NCBI GenBank assembly: GCA_002441055.1
Contig: DJWR01000190.1
Coordinates: forward strand, 1 to 8,976
Source of the DNA: Caulobacteraceae bacterium UBA6225
GTDB lineage: Bacteria > Pseudomonadota > Alphaproteobacteria > Caulobacterales > Caulobacteraceae
Direction of reading: 5' to 3'
DNA length: 8,976 nt
A program made the position numbers and the translations under genes. Below are positions 1 to 6,149 of this stretch, in pieces. Positions within the stretch are counted from its first letter, which is position 1; each line of letters begins with the position of its first letter. Under the pieces are notes generated by a model, which saw nothing but the letters and a program-made list of their open reading frames with translations, did not search any database and was not told the DNA's origin.

Positions 1-55
1 CCGCCTTGCGGGCCAGCGCCCGCTCACGGAGATCTATCGAGTAAGGAGCCGTCAT
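1..55 (-). CDS. IS630-family transposase, N-terminal fragment (runs off the left edge)
   Basis: Reading the minus strand from an ATG at 55-53 gives MTAPYSIDLRERALARKA before the window ends. The pattern 'PYS-DLRERAL' is the hallmark start of the helix-turn-helix DNA-binding domain of IS630-family transposases, which cut and paste DNA at TA targets using a DDE catalytic domain. Only 18 codons are visible, so neither the catalytic domain nor intactness can be judged. The start is fixed by a perfect Shine-Dalgarno (AAGGAGG) 9 bases upstream. A competing upstream ATG (80-78) in another frame stops after 18 codons and is not credible. The family call rests on a short but very characteristic stretch; another HTH protein with a similar N-terminus is the main alternative. 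Confidence 0.72.
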   Translation of the reverse strand, partial: MTAPYSIDLRERALARKA

Positions 56-64
56 CTCCGCTGG

Positions 65-71
65 CCTCCTT
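65..71 (-). promoter_or_regulatory. Ribosome binding site of the IS630 transposase
   Basis: The minus strand reads AAGGAGG, a full match to the anti-Shine-Dalgarno complement, 9 bases before the ATG at 55-53. It decides the start of the truncated transposase gene. Confidence 0.7.
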
Positions 72-96
72 CACCAGCATGGATGCTGAATCAGAT

Positions 97-156
97 CACC
101 CGCGATTTGGGAATCCCGATTCCGTCAAAAGACGCCACGCTCTAGCGTCGCGGGTG
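97..156. repeat. Imperfect nested inverted repeat at the IS end
   Basis: CACCCGCGA at 97-105 is the exact reverse complement of TCGCGGGTG at 148-156. Inside lie GACGC (131-135) with GCGTC (145-149), and ACGCT (137-141) with AGCGT (144-148). These may be transposase-binding or transcript structures at the insertion sequence terminus, or chance in GC-rich DNA. Confidence 0.35.
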
Positions 157-218
157 GTGACAGCCGGCTGGAATCACAGTCCTAATGATCTGGGCTCGTC
201 TGACTTAACAATATCGAC

Positions 219-244
219 GCCACCGTGGCTGGAGAGCCGGTGGC
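219..244 (+). promoter_or_regulatory. Strong hairpin just upstream of the DUF3800 start
   Basis: GCCACC (219-224) pairs with GGTGGC (239-244) and GGCT (227-230) with AGCC (235-238), giving 10 base pairs with a 2-base bulge (GT) and a GGAG loop. It ends 14 bases before the chosen ATG at 259. No T-run follows, so it is not a typical terminator. It could be a 5' leader structure, a protein-binding palindrome, or a chance hairpin. The pairing is direct observation; any function is unknown. Confidence 0.35.
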
Positions 245-258
245 GATCAGGCGAACCT

Positions 259-1005
259 ATGCCCAATTCGAACGTCGAATCCGTCTACTACTTCTGTGAT
301 GAGAGCTCTTACATGAAGGGCTCCTTCATGGCCGTGGGCGGTATTGCCGTGCCGGATCGAGAGCTGACCGTACTCTCTGGTGAGCTTCAAGCCATCAAGA
401 CAGCGTTAGGCGGTCCCAGTGAGGTGAAGTGGTCAAATACGACCAGCCGCCGAGACAGTCCTCACCGGGCGTTTGTGGATCACTTCGTGGTTGCGATGAG
501 AGCCAAACGTATAAACTTCCATATCCGCTTCGCGCCTTTCAACGAATACGATCACGCAATCAGCGGCCCAAGGAAGCGCGTCGATACTACGAGCAAGATG
601 CACTATCAGTTGTTGCTGCACAGAGCGCTTCGCTTCTATGGCCCTCACTACAAACTACACATCCGACCCGATGGCGGAGATTGTACCGCTGCGCTGCAGA
701 GCAAAATCGATAGCCTACATCGGTGGGGTGCCGCCAAATACAAAGCTAACGCCGATTGCATTGGCAGCATCGAGCCCCGGGACTCTCAGAAGGAGATTCT
801 GCTTCAGTATCTGGATGTTCCGCTCGGTGCTTTGACCGCGTTACGGAATAGCCGGGAATTGGTAGGGGCTAAACGCGAACTAGCGGACTATGTCGCCGAC
901 TCTTTCGGTCGCCCCAACCTGAACCGCAATACCGGTAAGAACGAGAAGCAATTTTCCATCTGGAACGCCATTCCTAATGGCGCCAAGCGCGGCCCTTGGG
1001 ACTAG
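259..1005 (+). CDS. DUF3800 domain protein
   Basis: This 248-residue protein has the layout of DUF3800: an N-terminal strand with YFCDES (Asp14, Glu15), a hydrophobic strand with G-rich turn, SEVKW (Glu55, Lys57, Trp58), an Asp in a later strand (IRPDGGD, Asp138) and a C-terminal IEPRDS...LLQYLDVPLGALT block (Asp175, Gln183, Asp186). The spaced acidic residues resemble a metal-dependent, RNase H-like hydrolase site; no biochemical activity is securely assigned to the family. The open frame extends upstream to an ATG at 79, but those 60 extra residues are low-complexity, unlike the family, and partly translate the insertion sequence end, so the ATG at 259 is preferred despite only a weak ribosome site. 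GC is visibly lower than in later genes (hand counts of 53% and 58% in two 60-base rows, against 73% in a row of the EAL gene), which suggests horizontal acquisition. It stands alone on its strand with no partner gene. Confidence 0.82.
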   Translation: MPNSNVESVYYFCDESSYMKGSFMAVGGIAVPDRELTVLSGELQAIKTALGGPSEVKWSNTTSRRDSPHRAFVDHFVVAMRAKRINFHIRFAPFNEYDHAISGPRKRVDTTSKMHYQLLLHRALRFYGPHYKLHIRPDGGDCTAALQSKIDSLHRWGAAKYKANADCIGSIEPRDSQKEILLQYLDVPLGALTALRNSRELVGAKRELADYVADSFGRPNLNRNTGKNEKQFSIWNAIPNGAKRGPWD

Positions 1006-1232
1006 GTCCACGAAAGTGGAGCAGTTCGGACCGGAGCCTGAGTCTTCGCCCCAAGGACCGGGTTAAGATATCCCCATAGGTTGATAAAATCAAGAATCCT
1101 GTTGTTGAATCAATCGCTTGATTGTGTTGGGGATTTTTGCAGCTCAACTGTTGGAGCGTCCGAATACGCGCTCAACGGCGTAGCCGAGTCACTATTCGTT
1201 GCCGCTGGCCACGCCGCACCTGACCGCCCCCC
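1006..1232. other. Non-coding, structured intergenic stretch between DUF3800 and the VWA gene
   Basis: No convincing gene is seen on either strand; the small frame starting with TTG at 1081 runs antisense into the VWA gene and has no family features. Directly after the DUF3800 stop there is a tight hairpin, TCCAC-GAAA-GTGGA (1007-1020). Further on, ATCCCCA (1070-1076) pairs with TGGGGAT (1128-1134) around an inner hairpin AATCAA-TCGC-TTGATT (1108-1123), ending in five Ts (1134-1138). That region is AT-richer than the neighbours. It could contain terminators for the flanking genes or remnants of mobile DNA. Confidence 0.4.
1108..1138 (+). terminator. Possible weak terminator-like hairpin with T-run
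   Basis: AATCAA (1108-1113) and TTGATT (1118-1123) form a perfect 6-base stem with a TCGC loop, but it is AT-rich and the five-T run only starts 10 bases later (1134-1138). A longer stem pairing 1070-1076 with 1128-1134 would place the T-run immediately after the structure, which fits termination of plus-strand transcription better. Suggestive only. Confidence 0.28.
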
Positions 1233-2615
1233 TCAGTGGGGGACGTACTGGCGCAGGACGTCTTCGATGATGCGTTCGAGCTGGTCCAACGTGTTGCAGG
1301 TCTTGGCCAGGTGGCAGAAGGGCAGGTAGCGGTTCATGACGCTGTCGCCCTGGTTCCAGTAGCTCTCCGGCTCCGGGTTCAGCCAGATCACCGAGCGGGA
1401 CCGCTCGTGGATGGTGCGCATGATGTCCAGGCGCGGATCGGCATAGTTGGACCGGGCGTCGCCTAAGAAGATCACCGTGGTGTGGCGGTCGAGCTTGTCG
1501 AGATGGTTCTCGGCGAAGTCCTGCAGGGCGCGGCCATAGTCGGTCTGCTGGAAGCCGATCAGCTTCAGAACCTCCAGGATCGCCTTGTCCACCCCGTGCT
1601 CGTCCAGGATCTGGTTCACCGGGATCATGCGGCCGGAAAAGGCGTAGGCGTCCATCCGGTCGACCACCTCATTGAGGCTGTAGAGGAAGGTCAGCAGGAA
1701 CTGGGCGGCCGCAGCCACCGACTTGGAGACGTCGCAGATGGCGATGATCTTGGGCTTGTCGACCCGCTCGGTCTTCCAGACGACGTTGAACGGCACCCCG
1801 CCATAGGCCATCGATTGGCGGAGCGTCCGGCGCACGTCCAGGTGACCCTTGCGGGCCCGGTTGCGGCGCCGCGAATATCGGTCGGCCAGGCGCTTGGCCA
1901 TCTTGCGGACCAGGGCCTGCATCACCTGCAGGTCCACCGGATCGATGCCGCCCTCGGCGTTCAGCGCCTTGCGGGCCAGAAGCTCCTCGCGCAGCTGGCG
2001 GCCGCTCTCGGCGGCATAGAGGTCGTGCTGGCGCTGGACATAGCGCTGGGCCTCGGCCGCCACGATCTTGCGGCCGGCCTCCAGCCGGTCGGCGAGCGCG
2101 TTTCCGCCTTCGCCCTCCAGCCGGCGGGCCTGGCTGATGATCTTCTCAATCTCGGCGACGCCCATCTCGTCCAGCAGCCGCCGGGTCAGCCGGCTCTTCT
2201 GGGTCGACAGGCGGATCTCCGAGACCTGAGCGGCCTGGGCGGCGCGCTCCATGGCCTGGGTCAGCGCCGTGGAATCCCCGGCCAGGATGATCTGGGCCAG
2301 CTCCGAGCCGGCGGCCTCTTCCGACACGTCCTCCAGCTTCGCCTCAGGCGGCGCGGCCTCGCCCCCTTCCGGCGGCGGGGGCGGCGTGGCGAAGTCGAAC
2401 GGGTCCCGGGCGAAGAAGGCGTCAAAGGCCCGGTCGAACCGGGCCACCTCATCCTCGCTCTTGGCGAGCGTGGCGCAGAGCGCGTCCTTCAGCAGCTCGC
2501 GGTCGGAGTAGCCGATGCGGGCCACGGCCTCGTGGGCGTCGATGGACTCCACCGGGGAAACCCGCACATCGGCGGCCCGAAGGGCGCGGATGAAGTCCTC
2601 CATCTGGTGCTGCAT
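1233..2615 (-). CDS. CoxE-like von Willebrand factor A domain protein
   Basis: This 460-residue soluble protein belongs to the VWA/CoxE-like family. An N-terminal alpha-helical part (MEDFIRALRAADVRVSPVES...) is followed by a proline/acid-rich linker (about 77-100), a long charged helical region (105-260) and the 'RQSMAYGGVPF' segment (266-276) that precedes VWA domains of this family. The VWA domain (about 288-455) has a complete metal-ion-dependent adhesion site: DVSKS (Asp295, Ser297, Ser299), Thr358 (QQTDYGRAL) and Asp386 (FLGDARSN). Known relatives work with a MoxR-type AAA+ ATPase to remodel or metallate a client enzyme, as CoxE does with CoxD for CO dehydrogenase. It lies 10 bases downstream of such an ATPase gene, so co-transcription and a physical complex are likely. 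No client is visible. The start may instead be Met5 (codon at 2603-2601); neither has a strong ribosome site. Confidence 0.88.
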   Translation of the reverse strand: MQHQMEDFIRALRAADVRVSPVESIDAHEAVARIGYSDRELLKDALCATLAKSEDEVARFDRAFDAFFARDPFDFATPPPPPEGGEAAPPEAKLEDVSEEAAGSELAQIILAGDSTALTQAMERAAQAAQVSEIRLSTQKSRLTRRLLDEMGVAEIEKIISQARRLEGEGGNALADRLEAGRKIVAAEAQRYVQRQHDLYAAESGRQLREELLARKALNAEGGIDPVDLQVMQALVRKMAKRLADRYSRRRNRARKGHLDVRRTLRQSMAYGGVPFNVVWKTERVDKPKIIAICDVSKSVAAAAQFLLTFLYSLNEVVDRMDAYAFSGRMIPVNQILDEHGVDKAILEVLKLIGFQQTDYGRALQDFAENHLDKLDRHTTVIFLGDARSNYADPRLDIMRTIHERSRSVIWLNPEPESYWNQGDSVMNRYLPFCHLAKTCNTLDQLERIIEDVLRQYVPH

Positions 2616-2625
2616 GGCGCGGCGC

Positions 2626-3594
2626 CTACGGCGTCGTCTGGGCCGTCCGCAGCAGTTCGCTCACCTGCGGCTCGACCATCGCAATGTCCTGCTCGTACTT
2701 CAGGATCACGTTCAGGGTGTCGCGCACCATGGCCGCGTCCAGGCTGTCGGCGTGCATCAGGATCAGGGCGCGGGCCCAGTCGACGGTCTCGGAGATCGAG
2801 GGCGACTTGCGCAGGTCGATCTCCCGCAGGGCGTGGACGAAGCCGACCAGCTGATGGGTCAGGCGCTCCTCAATGTTCGGCACCCGGCTGGCGACGATCC
2901 GCCGCTCCAGGCTCGCCTCGGGCAGGGGGATGTGCAGGTGCAGGCAGCGGCGCTTCAAAGCATCGCCCAGGTCGCGCACATTGTTGGAGGTCAGAAAGAC
3001 GATGGGCGGAGTCTTGGCCTTGATGACGCCCAGCTCCGGCACCGAGGCCTGATAGGCCGACAGCACCTCCAGCAGGAAGGCCTCGAAGGCCTCGTCGGAC
3101 TTGTCGATCTCGTCGATCAGCAGGACGCAGCCGTCATCCTCCCGCAGGGCCTTCATCAGGGGCCGGGGCTCCAGGAAGGGCTCGGAGAAGAACATGTCGC
3201 CCATGCCGTGCAGGCGCTCCATGGCCTCGTCCATGCCGGCCGCATCGGCCAGTTCGGCGCCCATGCGGTCCTTGAGGATCTGGGTGTAGAGGAGCTGCTT
3301 GCCGTACTTCCACTCGTACAGGGCCTTGGACTCGTCCAGGCCCTCATAGCACTGCATGCGGATCAGCGGCAGGCCGAGCAGGGTGGCGGTGGACAGGGCC
3401 AGCTCGGTCTTGCCGACGCCGGCGACCCCTTCCACCAGGATCGGCTTCTGCAGGTGGACCGACATGTAGAGCGCCGTGGCGATGCGGCGCGAGGCGATAT
3501 AGCCCACGCCGGCCAGGCCTTGAACCAGGGCGTCGACCGAGGCGAATGAATCCGCGGGCGGCGAGGCGTTCGCCGCCTGAGCCAAAATCGTCAA
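2626..3594 (-). CDS. MoxR-family AAA+ ATPase (CoxD-like)
   Basis: This 322-residue AAA+ ATPase has Walker A GVAGVGKT (56-63), Walker B VLLIDEID (157-164, Asp161/Glu162), sensor 1 in LTSNN (201-205) and arginine-finger candidates Arg215/Arg216 (LKRRCLHL). The YEGLDESKALYEW segment (83-95) and ETVDWARAL (269-277) are typical of MoxR-group ATPases paired with CoxE-like VWA proteins. The expected role is an ATP-driven chaperone acting with the downstream VWA protein on a client complex; the exact subfamily (CoxD/GvpN/NorQ, PA2707-like or APE2220-like) cannot be settled by eye. The frame opens with TTG (3594-3592). No ATG occurs before residue 44, which lies too close to Walker A, so a non-ATG start is needed; a GAGAG purine stretch lies upstream at suitable distance. 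It is divergent from the EAL gene. Confidence 0.88.
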   Translation of the reverse strand: MTILAQAANASPPADSFASVDALVQGLAGVGYIASRRIATALYMSVHLQKPILVEGVAGVGKTELALSTATLLGLPLIRMQCYEGLDESKALYEWKYGKQLLYTQILKDRMGAELADAAGMDEAMERLHGMGDMFFSEPFLEPRPLMKALREDDGCVLLIDEIDKSDEAFEAFLLEVLSAYQASVPELGVIKAKTPPIVFLTSNNVRDLGDALKRRCLHLHIPLPEASLERRIVASRVPNIEERLTHQLVGFVHALREIDLRKSPSISETVDWARALILMHADSLDAAMVRDTLNVILKYEQDIAMVEPQVSELLRTAQTTP

Positions 3595-3758
3595 AGTCTC
3601 AATCTCTCAAAATTCGGGCCGGCGTCTGAAAATCGCGGCCCCCTTCGGTGCAATCTGACGATAGTGCCAAGGCGAGAGGCCCAAAGGCAAGCCGCATCGC
3701 CTCAACCCATGGCGCGCGCTTTACCGGACTTTCACAGCCTTAAGTCTAGCTTGCCCCC
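3595..3758. promoter_or_regulatory. Divergent intergenic region between the MoxR and EAL genes
   Basis: These 164 bases must hold the promoter of the MoxR-VWA operon and that of the EAL gene. No clear -35/-10 pair is visible on either strand. Before the EAL ATG (3759) the bases read CTTGCCCCC with no Shine-Dalgarno, so that mRNA may be leaderless or weakly translated. No riboswitch-like or strongly palindromic operator is evident. Confidence 0.4.
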
Positions 3759-6149
3759 ATGAACGGCCTGCAGATCCGCCAGATCGCCGCCCGCCTCGGA
3801 GGGCGGTGGCCCGTCCTCCACGGCCAGCGTTGGGGCTTCAGCCGCCTGCGCACCCGGCTGGCGGTGCTCTATGCGGGCCTGTTTGGCCTGATCCTCACCC
3901 TGGTGGCCGTGGCGGTCTTTGCGGCCACCTCGGCCAGCGCCCAGCGCCAGGTCCGCGCCGAGCTGGAGGCCAGCGGCACGGTCTTTGACCGCATCTGGTC
4001 CCTGCGCTCTGACCAGATGCGCCAAGGCGCCGCCCTGCTCGCCCGGGATTTCGGCTTCCGCGCCGCCGTGGCCACGGAGGACACCGCCACCGTGGTCTCG
4101 GCCATGGAGAATCTGCGCAGCCGGCTGGAACTGGACGAGGCCTTTATCCTCACTGCCGACGGCCGTCTGCTGGGCGACGAGGCCGGCGCCCTGAGCGACC
4201 GGGCCGAGGCCCTGCTCGACGCCCTCTATACCGACGAGAACGCCGCCGGCGTCCTGGTGGTGGGCGATCAACCCTATCAGATGGTCGCCGCCCCGATCCT
4301 GGCGCCTGACCTGCGGGGCTGGGTGGTGTTCGCCGCTCGCCTCGACGCGTCCCAGATGCGCCAGCTGGAGGCCCTGGCCGCTATTCCCCTGACCGCGGCG
4401 GTTCGCCGCCAGACGGACGGGACCTGGCGGGGCGAGGCCGGCGACCTGTCGGCCTCGGAAGTCGCCGGCATTGATGCGACCCTTCAGGACGGCGAGCGCG
4501 CCGTTCGGGTGATGCGGACGCAAGGCCTGCGGTCCCTGGCCGTGGTCAAGACCCTGCCGGCCCTGATCCCCGGTGATCGGACGGTGCTGGTCCTCTCCTA
4601 TCCCCTGCGCCTGGCGCTGGCGCCCTATCACGCCCTGATGGCGTGGCTGGCGGTCCTGGGCTTTGCGGGTCTGGCCATCATGGCTGGCGGCAGCTGGATG
4701 CTGGCCGCCAATCTCGCCCGGCCCATCGCCGATCTCGACCTCGCCGCCCAGCGCCTCAGCCGCGGGGAAGACGCCCATGTGGACGAGACCGGCGACGATG
4801 AAATCGGCCGCCTGGGCGCCAGCTTCAACACCATGGCCGACGAGATCCGCGAACGCGAACGGCGGATCCTCCACATGGCCATGCATGACAGCGAGACCGG
4901 CCTGCCCAACCGGCTGGCCCTGGAACAGGCCCTCGATCAGGCCGGGCGCGCGGCGACCGGCGGGGACGTCTATGTCGCCGTGGTCGGGATCGAACGCTTC
5001 GCCCAGGTCCGCAACGCCATTGGCTACCGGCTGGCCGGCGTCATGGTCCAGAAGATCGGCGAGCGGCTCCAGGCCACAGCGCCCCACGGCCACGCCGCCC
5101 GGGTCTCCAGCGACGCCCTGGGCCTGATCCTGGGCTCGTCCGACGCCGAGACCGCCCTGGCCGAGGCGCAACATCTGCTCGACATCCTGCAGTCCCCCAT
5201 CTCGGTGGAGGGGGAAACCATCGATGTGGACCTCACCGTCGGTCTCGCCCCAATGGAGGATCAGACCAGCGCGGTGGCCGTCGACCGGGCCAATATCGCC
5301 CTGGATCAGGCCCGCATCGCCCGGGTCAAGGCCGCGGCCTTTGACGCCCAGGCCTATGGCGATCCTTCGGCCTCGCTCGCCCTGATGAGCCGAATGCTGG
5401 GGGCTATCGCCTCGGGGCACATGCTGTTGCATCACCAGCCCAAGTTCGACCTGCGGGCCGGCCAGGTGAATGCGGTGGAAAGCCTGATCCGCTGGCGGCG
5501 GGAGGATGGCGGCCTGATCCGGCCTGACCTGTTTATCCCCATGGCCGAGGAGACCGGCCATATCCGCGCCCTGACCGACTGGGTGATCACCCAGGCGATC
5601 GAGGATCAGGGCGTCCTGCTGGACCAGGGCCATGACCTGGCCTTTTCGGTCAATGTGTCGGGCCGCCTGCTCGGCGACAGCGACTTCGCCGACTTCGCCC
5701 TGGCTGCGGCGGCCAAGGCCCGCGGTCGCCTGTGCTTCGAGATCACCGAAACCGCGGTCATCGAGAACCCGGATCTGGCCCTGAAGATCATCGACCGCTT
5801 CGCCGAAGCCGGCATCGAGATCTCCATCGACGATTTCGGGTCTGGCCTCTCGTCCCTGGCCTATCTGAAACAGATCCGCGGCCATGAGCTGAAGATCGAC
5901 CGGGCCCTGGTCAGCGGCCTGGCCGACAGTCGCCGTGACGCCCTGATCGTGCGCTCCACCATCGACCTGGCCCACGGCCTGGGCATGAAGGTGGTCGCCG
6001 AAGGGGTGGAGACCGAAGCCGTCTTCGCCCTGCTGGGCGCCCTAGGCTGCGACAGCGCCCAGGGCTATCTGATCGCCAAGCCCATGACCCTGGAGGCCCT
6101 GGGCGACTTCCTGGCTGACGACGCCCAGCGCACCCGCCAGTTGGCCTAG
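3759..6149 (+). CDS. Membrane-bound sensor with HAMP, degenerate GGDEF and intact EAL domain (c-di-GMP phosphodiesterase)
   Basis: Domain order in this 796-residue protein: short cytoplasmic N-terminus; TM1 (about 34-57); a periplasmic sensor of about 230 residues that resembles a double-Cache (dCache_3-like) fold; TM2 (about 293-316); HAMP (about 314-366); a coil; GGDEF domain from MHDSETGLPNR (375-385) to about 535; EAL domain (about 548-790). The GGDEF signature is replaced by SSDAL (450-454), so cyclase activity is very unlikely; the domain may be regulatory. The EAL site looks complete: ESL (Glu574), Asn632 (SVNVS), Glu664 (EITET), Asp691/Asp692 (DDFGSG), Lys712 (LKID), Glu748 (AEGVET) and Gln768 (QGYL). 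The predicted role is hydrolysis of cyclic di-GMP to pGpG in response to a periplasmic signal. The sensor's ligand is unknown. The start lacks a ribosome site, but no other in-frame start before TM1 is evident. Its stop interlocks with that of the convergent cupredoxin gene. Confidence 0.9.
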   Translation: MNGLQIRQIAARLGGRWPVLHGQRWGFSRLRTRLAVLYAGLFGLILTLVAVAVFAATSASAQRQVRAELEASGTVFDRIWSLRSDQMRQGAALLARDFGFRAAVATEDTATVVSAMENLRSRLELDEAFILTADGRLLGDEAGALSDRAEALLDALYTDENAAGVLVVGDQPYQMVAAPILAPDLRGWVVFAARLDASQMRQLEALAAIPLTAAVRRQTDGTWRGEAGDLSASEVAGIDATLQDGERAVRVMRTQGLRSLAVVKTLPALIPGDRTVLVLSYPLRLALAPYHALMAWLAVLGFAGLAIMAGGSWMLAANLARPIADLDLAAQRLSRGEDAHVDETGDDEIGRLGASFNTMADEIRERERRILHMAMHDSETGLPNRLALEQALDQAGRAATGGDVYVAVVGIERFAQVRNAIGYRLAGVMVQKIGERLQATAPHGHAARVSSDALGLILGSSDAETALAEAQHLLDILQSPISVEGETIDVDLTVGLAPMEDQTSAVAVDRANIALDQARIARVKAAAFDAQAYGDPSASLALMSRMLGAIASGHMLLHHQPKFDLRAGQVNAVESLIRWRREDGGLIRPDLFIPMAEETGHIRALTDWVITQAIEDQGVLLDQGHDLAFSVNVSGRLLGDSDFADFALAAAAKARGRLCFEITETAVIENPDLALKIIDRFAEAGIEISIDDFGSGLSSLAYLKQIRGHELKIDRALVSGLADSRRDALIVRSTIDLAHGLGMKVVAEGVETEAVFALLGALGCDSAQGYLIAKPMTLEALGDFLADDAQRTRQLA
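6146..6149. other. Interlocked convergent stop codons on a CTAG palindrome
   Basis: The EAL gene ends with TAG at 6147-6149 and the cupredoxin gene on the opposite strand ends with TAG at 6148-6146. The two stops share the palindrome CTAG, leaving no room for a terminator between the genes, so the 3' ends of the two transcripts must overlap. Confidence 0.9.

Larger units (their letters stand above)
1..144 (-). mobile_element. End of an IS630-family insertion sequence (transposase-start side), boundary approximate
   Basis: The transposase start and its ribosome binding site imply that the element's terminus lies just to the right. IS630 elements insert at TA, often within CTAG, duplicating the TA. 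A CTAG lies at 142-145, and the sequence between it and the transposase start is rich in short inverted motifs (GGAATC/GATTCC at 110-115 and 118-123), as expected for a terminal region. The boundary at the TA (143-144) is inferred. The other end of the element is outside the window, so the terminal inverted repeat and target duplication cannot be checked. A 9-base inverted match (97-105 with 148-156) crosses this boundary, which could mean that the true end lies further right. Confidence 0.5.

Noticed and set aside
1128..1212. tRNA-like stretch (GGGGATTTTTGCAGCTCAAC...)
   Set aside because: The beginning recalls a tRNA acceptor and D-arm, but there is no T-loop GGTTCGAATCC-type sequence and no closing acceptor stem.
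1081..1329. 82-codon plus-strand frame with TTG start
   Set aside because: Begins in non-coding AT-rich DNA and runs antisense into the VWA gene; no ribosome site or family resemblance.
1482..3023. 513-codon open frame antisense to the VWA and MoxR genes
   Set aside because: It spans the boundary of two strongly supported genes on the other strand and its translation is low-complexity without any motif.
2515..3549. 344-codon open frame antisense to MoxR
   Set aside because: Shadow frame; no family features, and the opposite strand carries intact Walker and sensor motifs.
3650..3669. Minus-strand TTGGCAC...TTGC resembling a sigma-54 promoter before the MoxR gene
   Set aside because: Ten bases instead of five separate TGGCAC and TTGC, so the GG and GC elements are 5 bases too far apart, half a helical turn out of phase.
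3732..5975. 747-codon open frame antisense to the EAL gene
   Set aside because: It mirrors codon positions of a well-supported multi-domain gene and its translation is rich in G, Q, D, H and A with no domain; typical of high-GC shadow frames.
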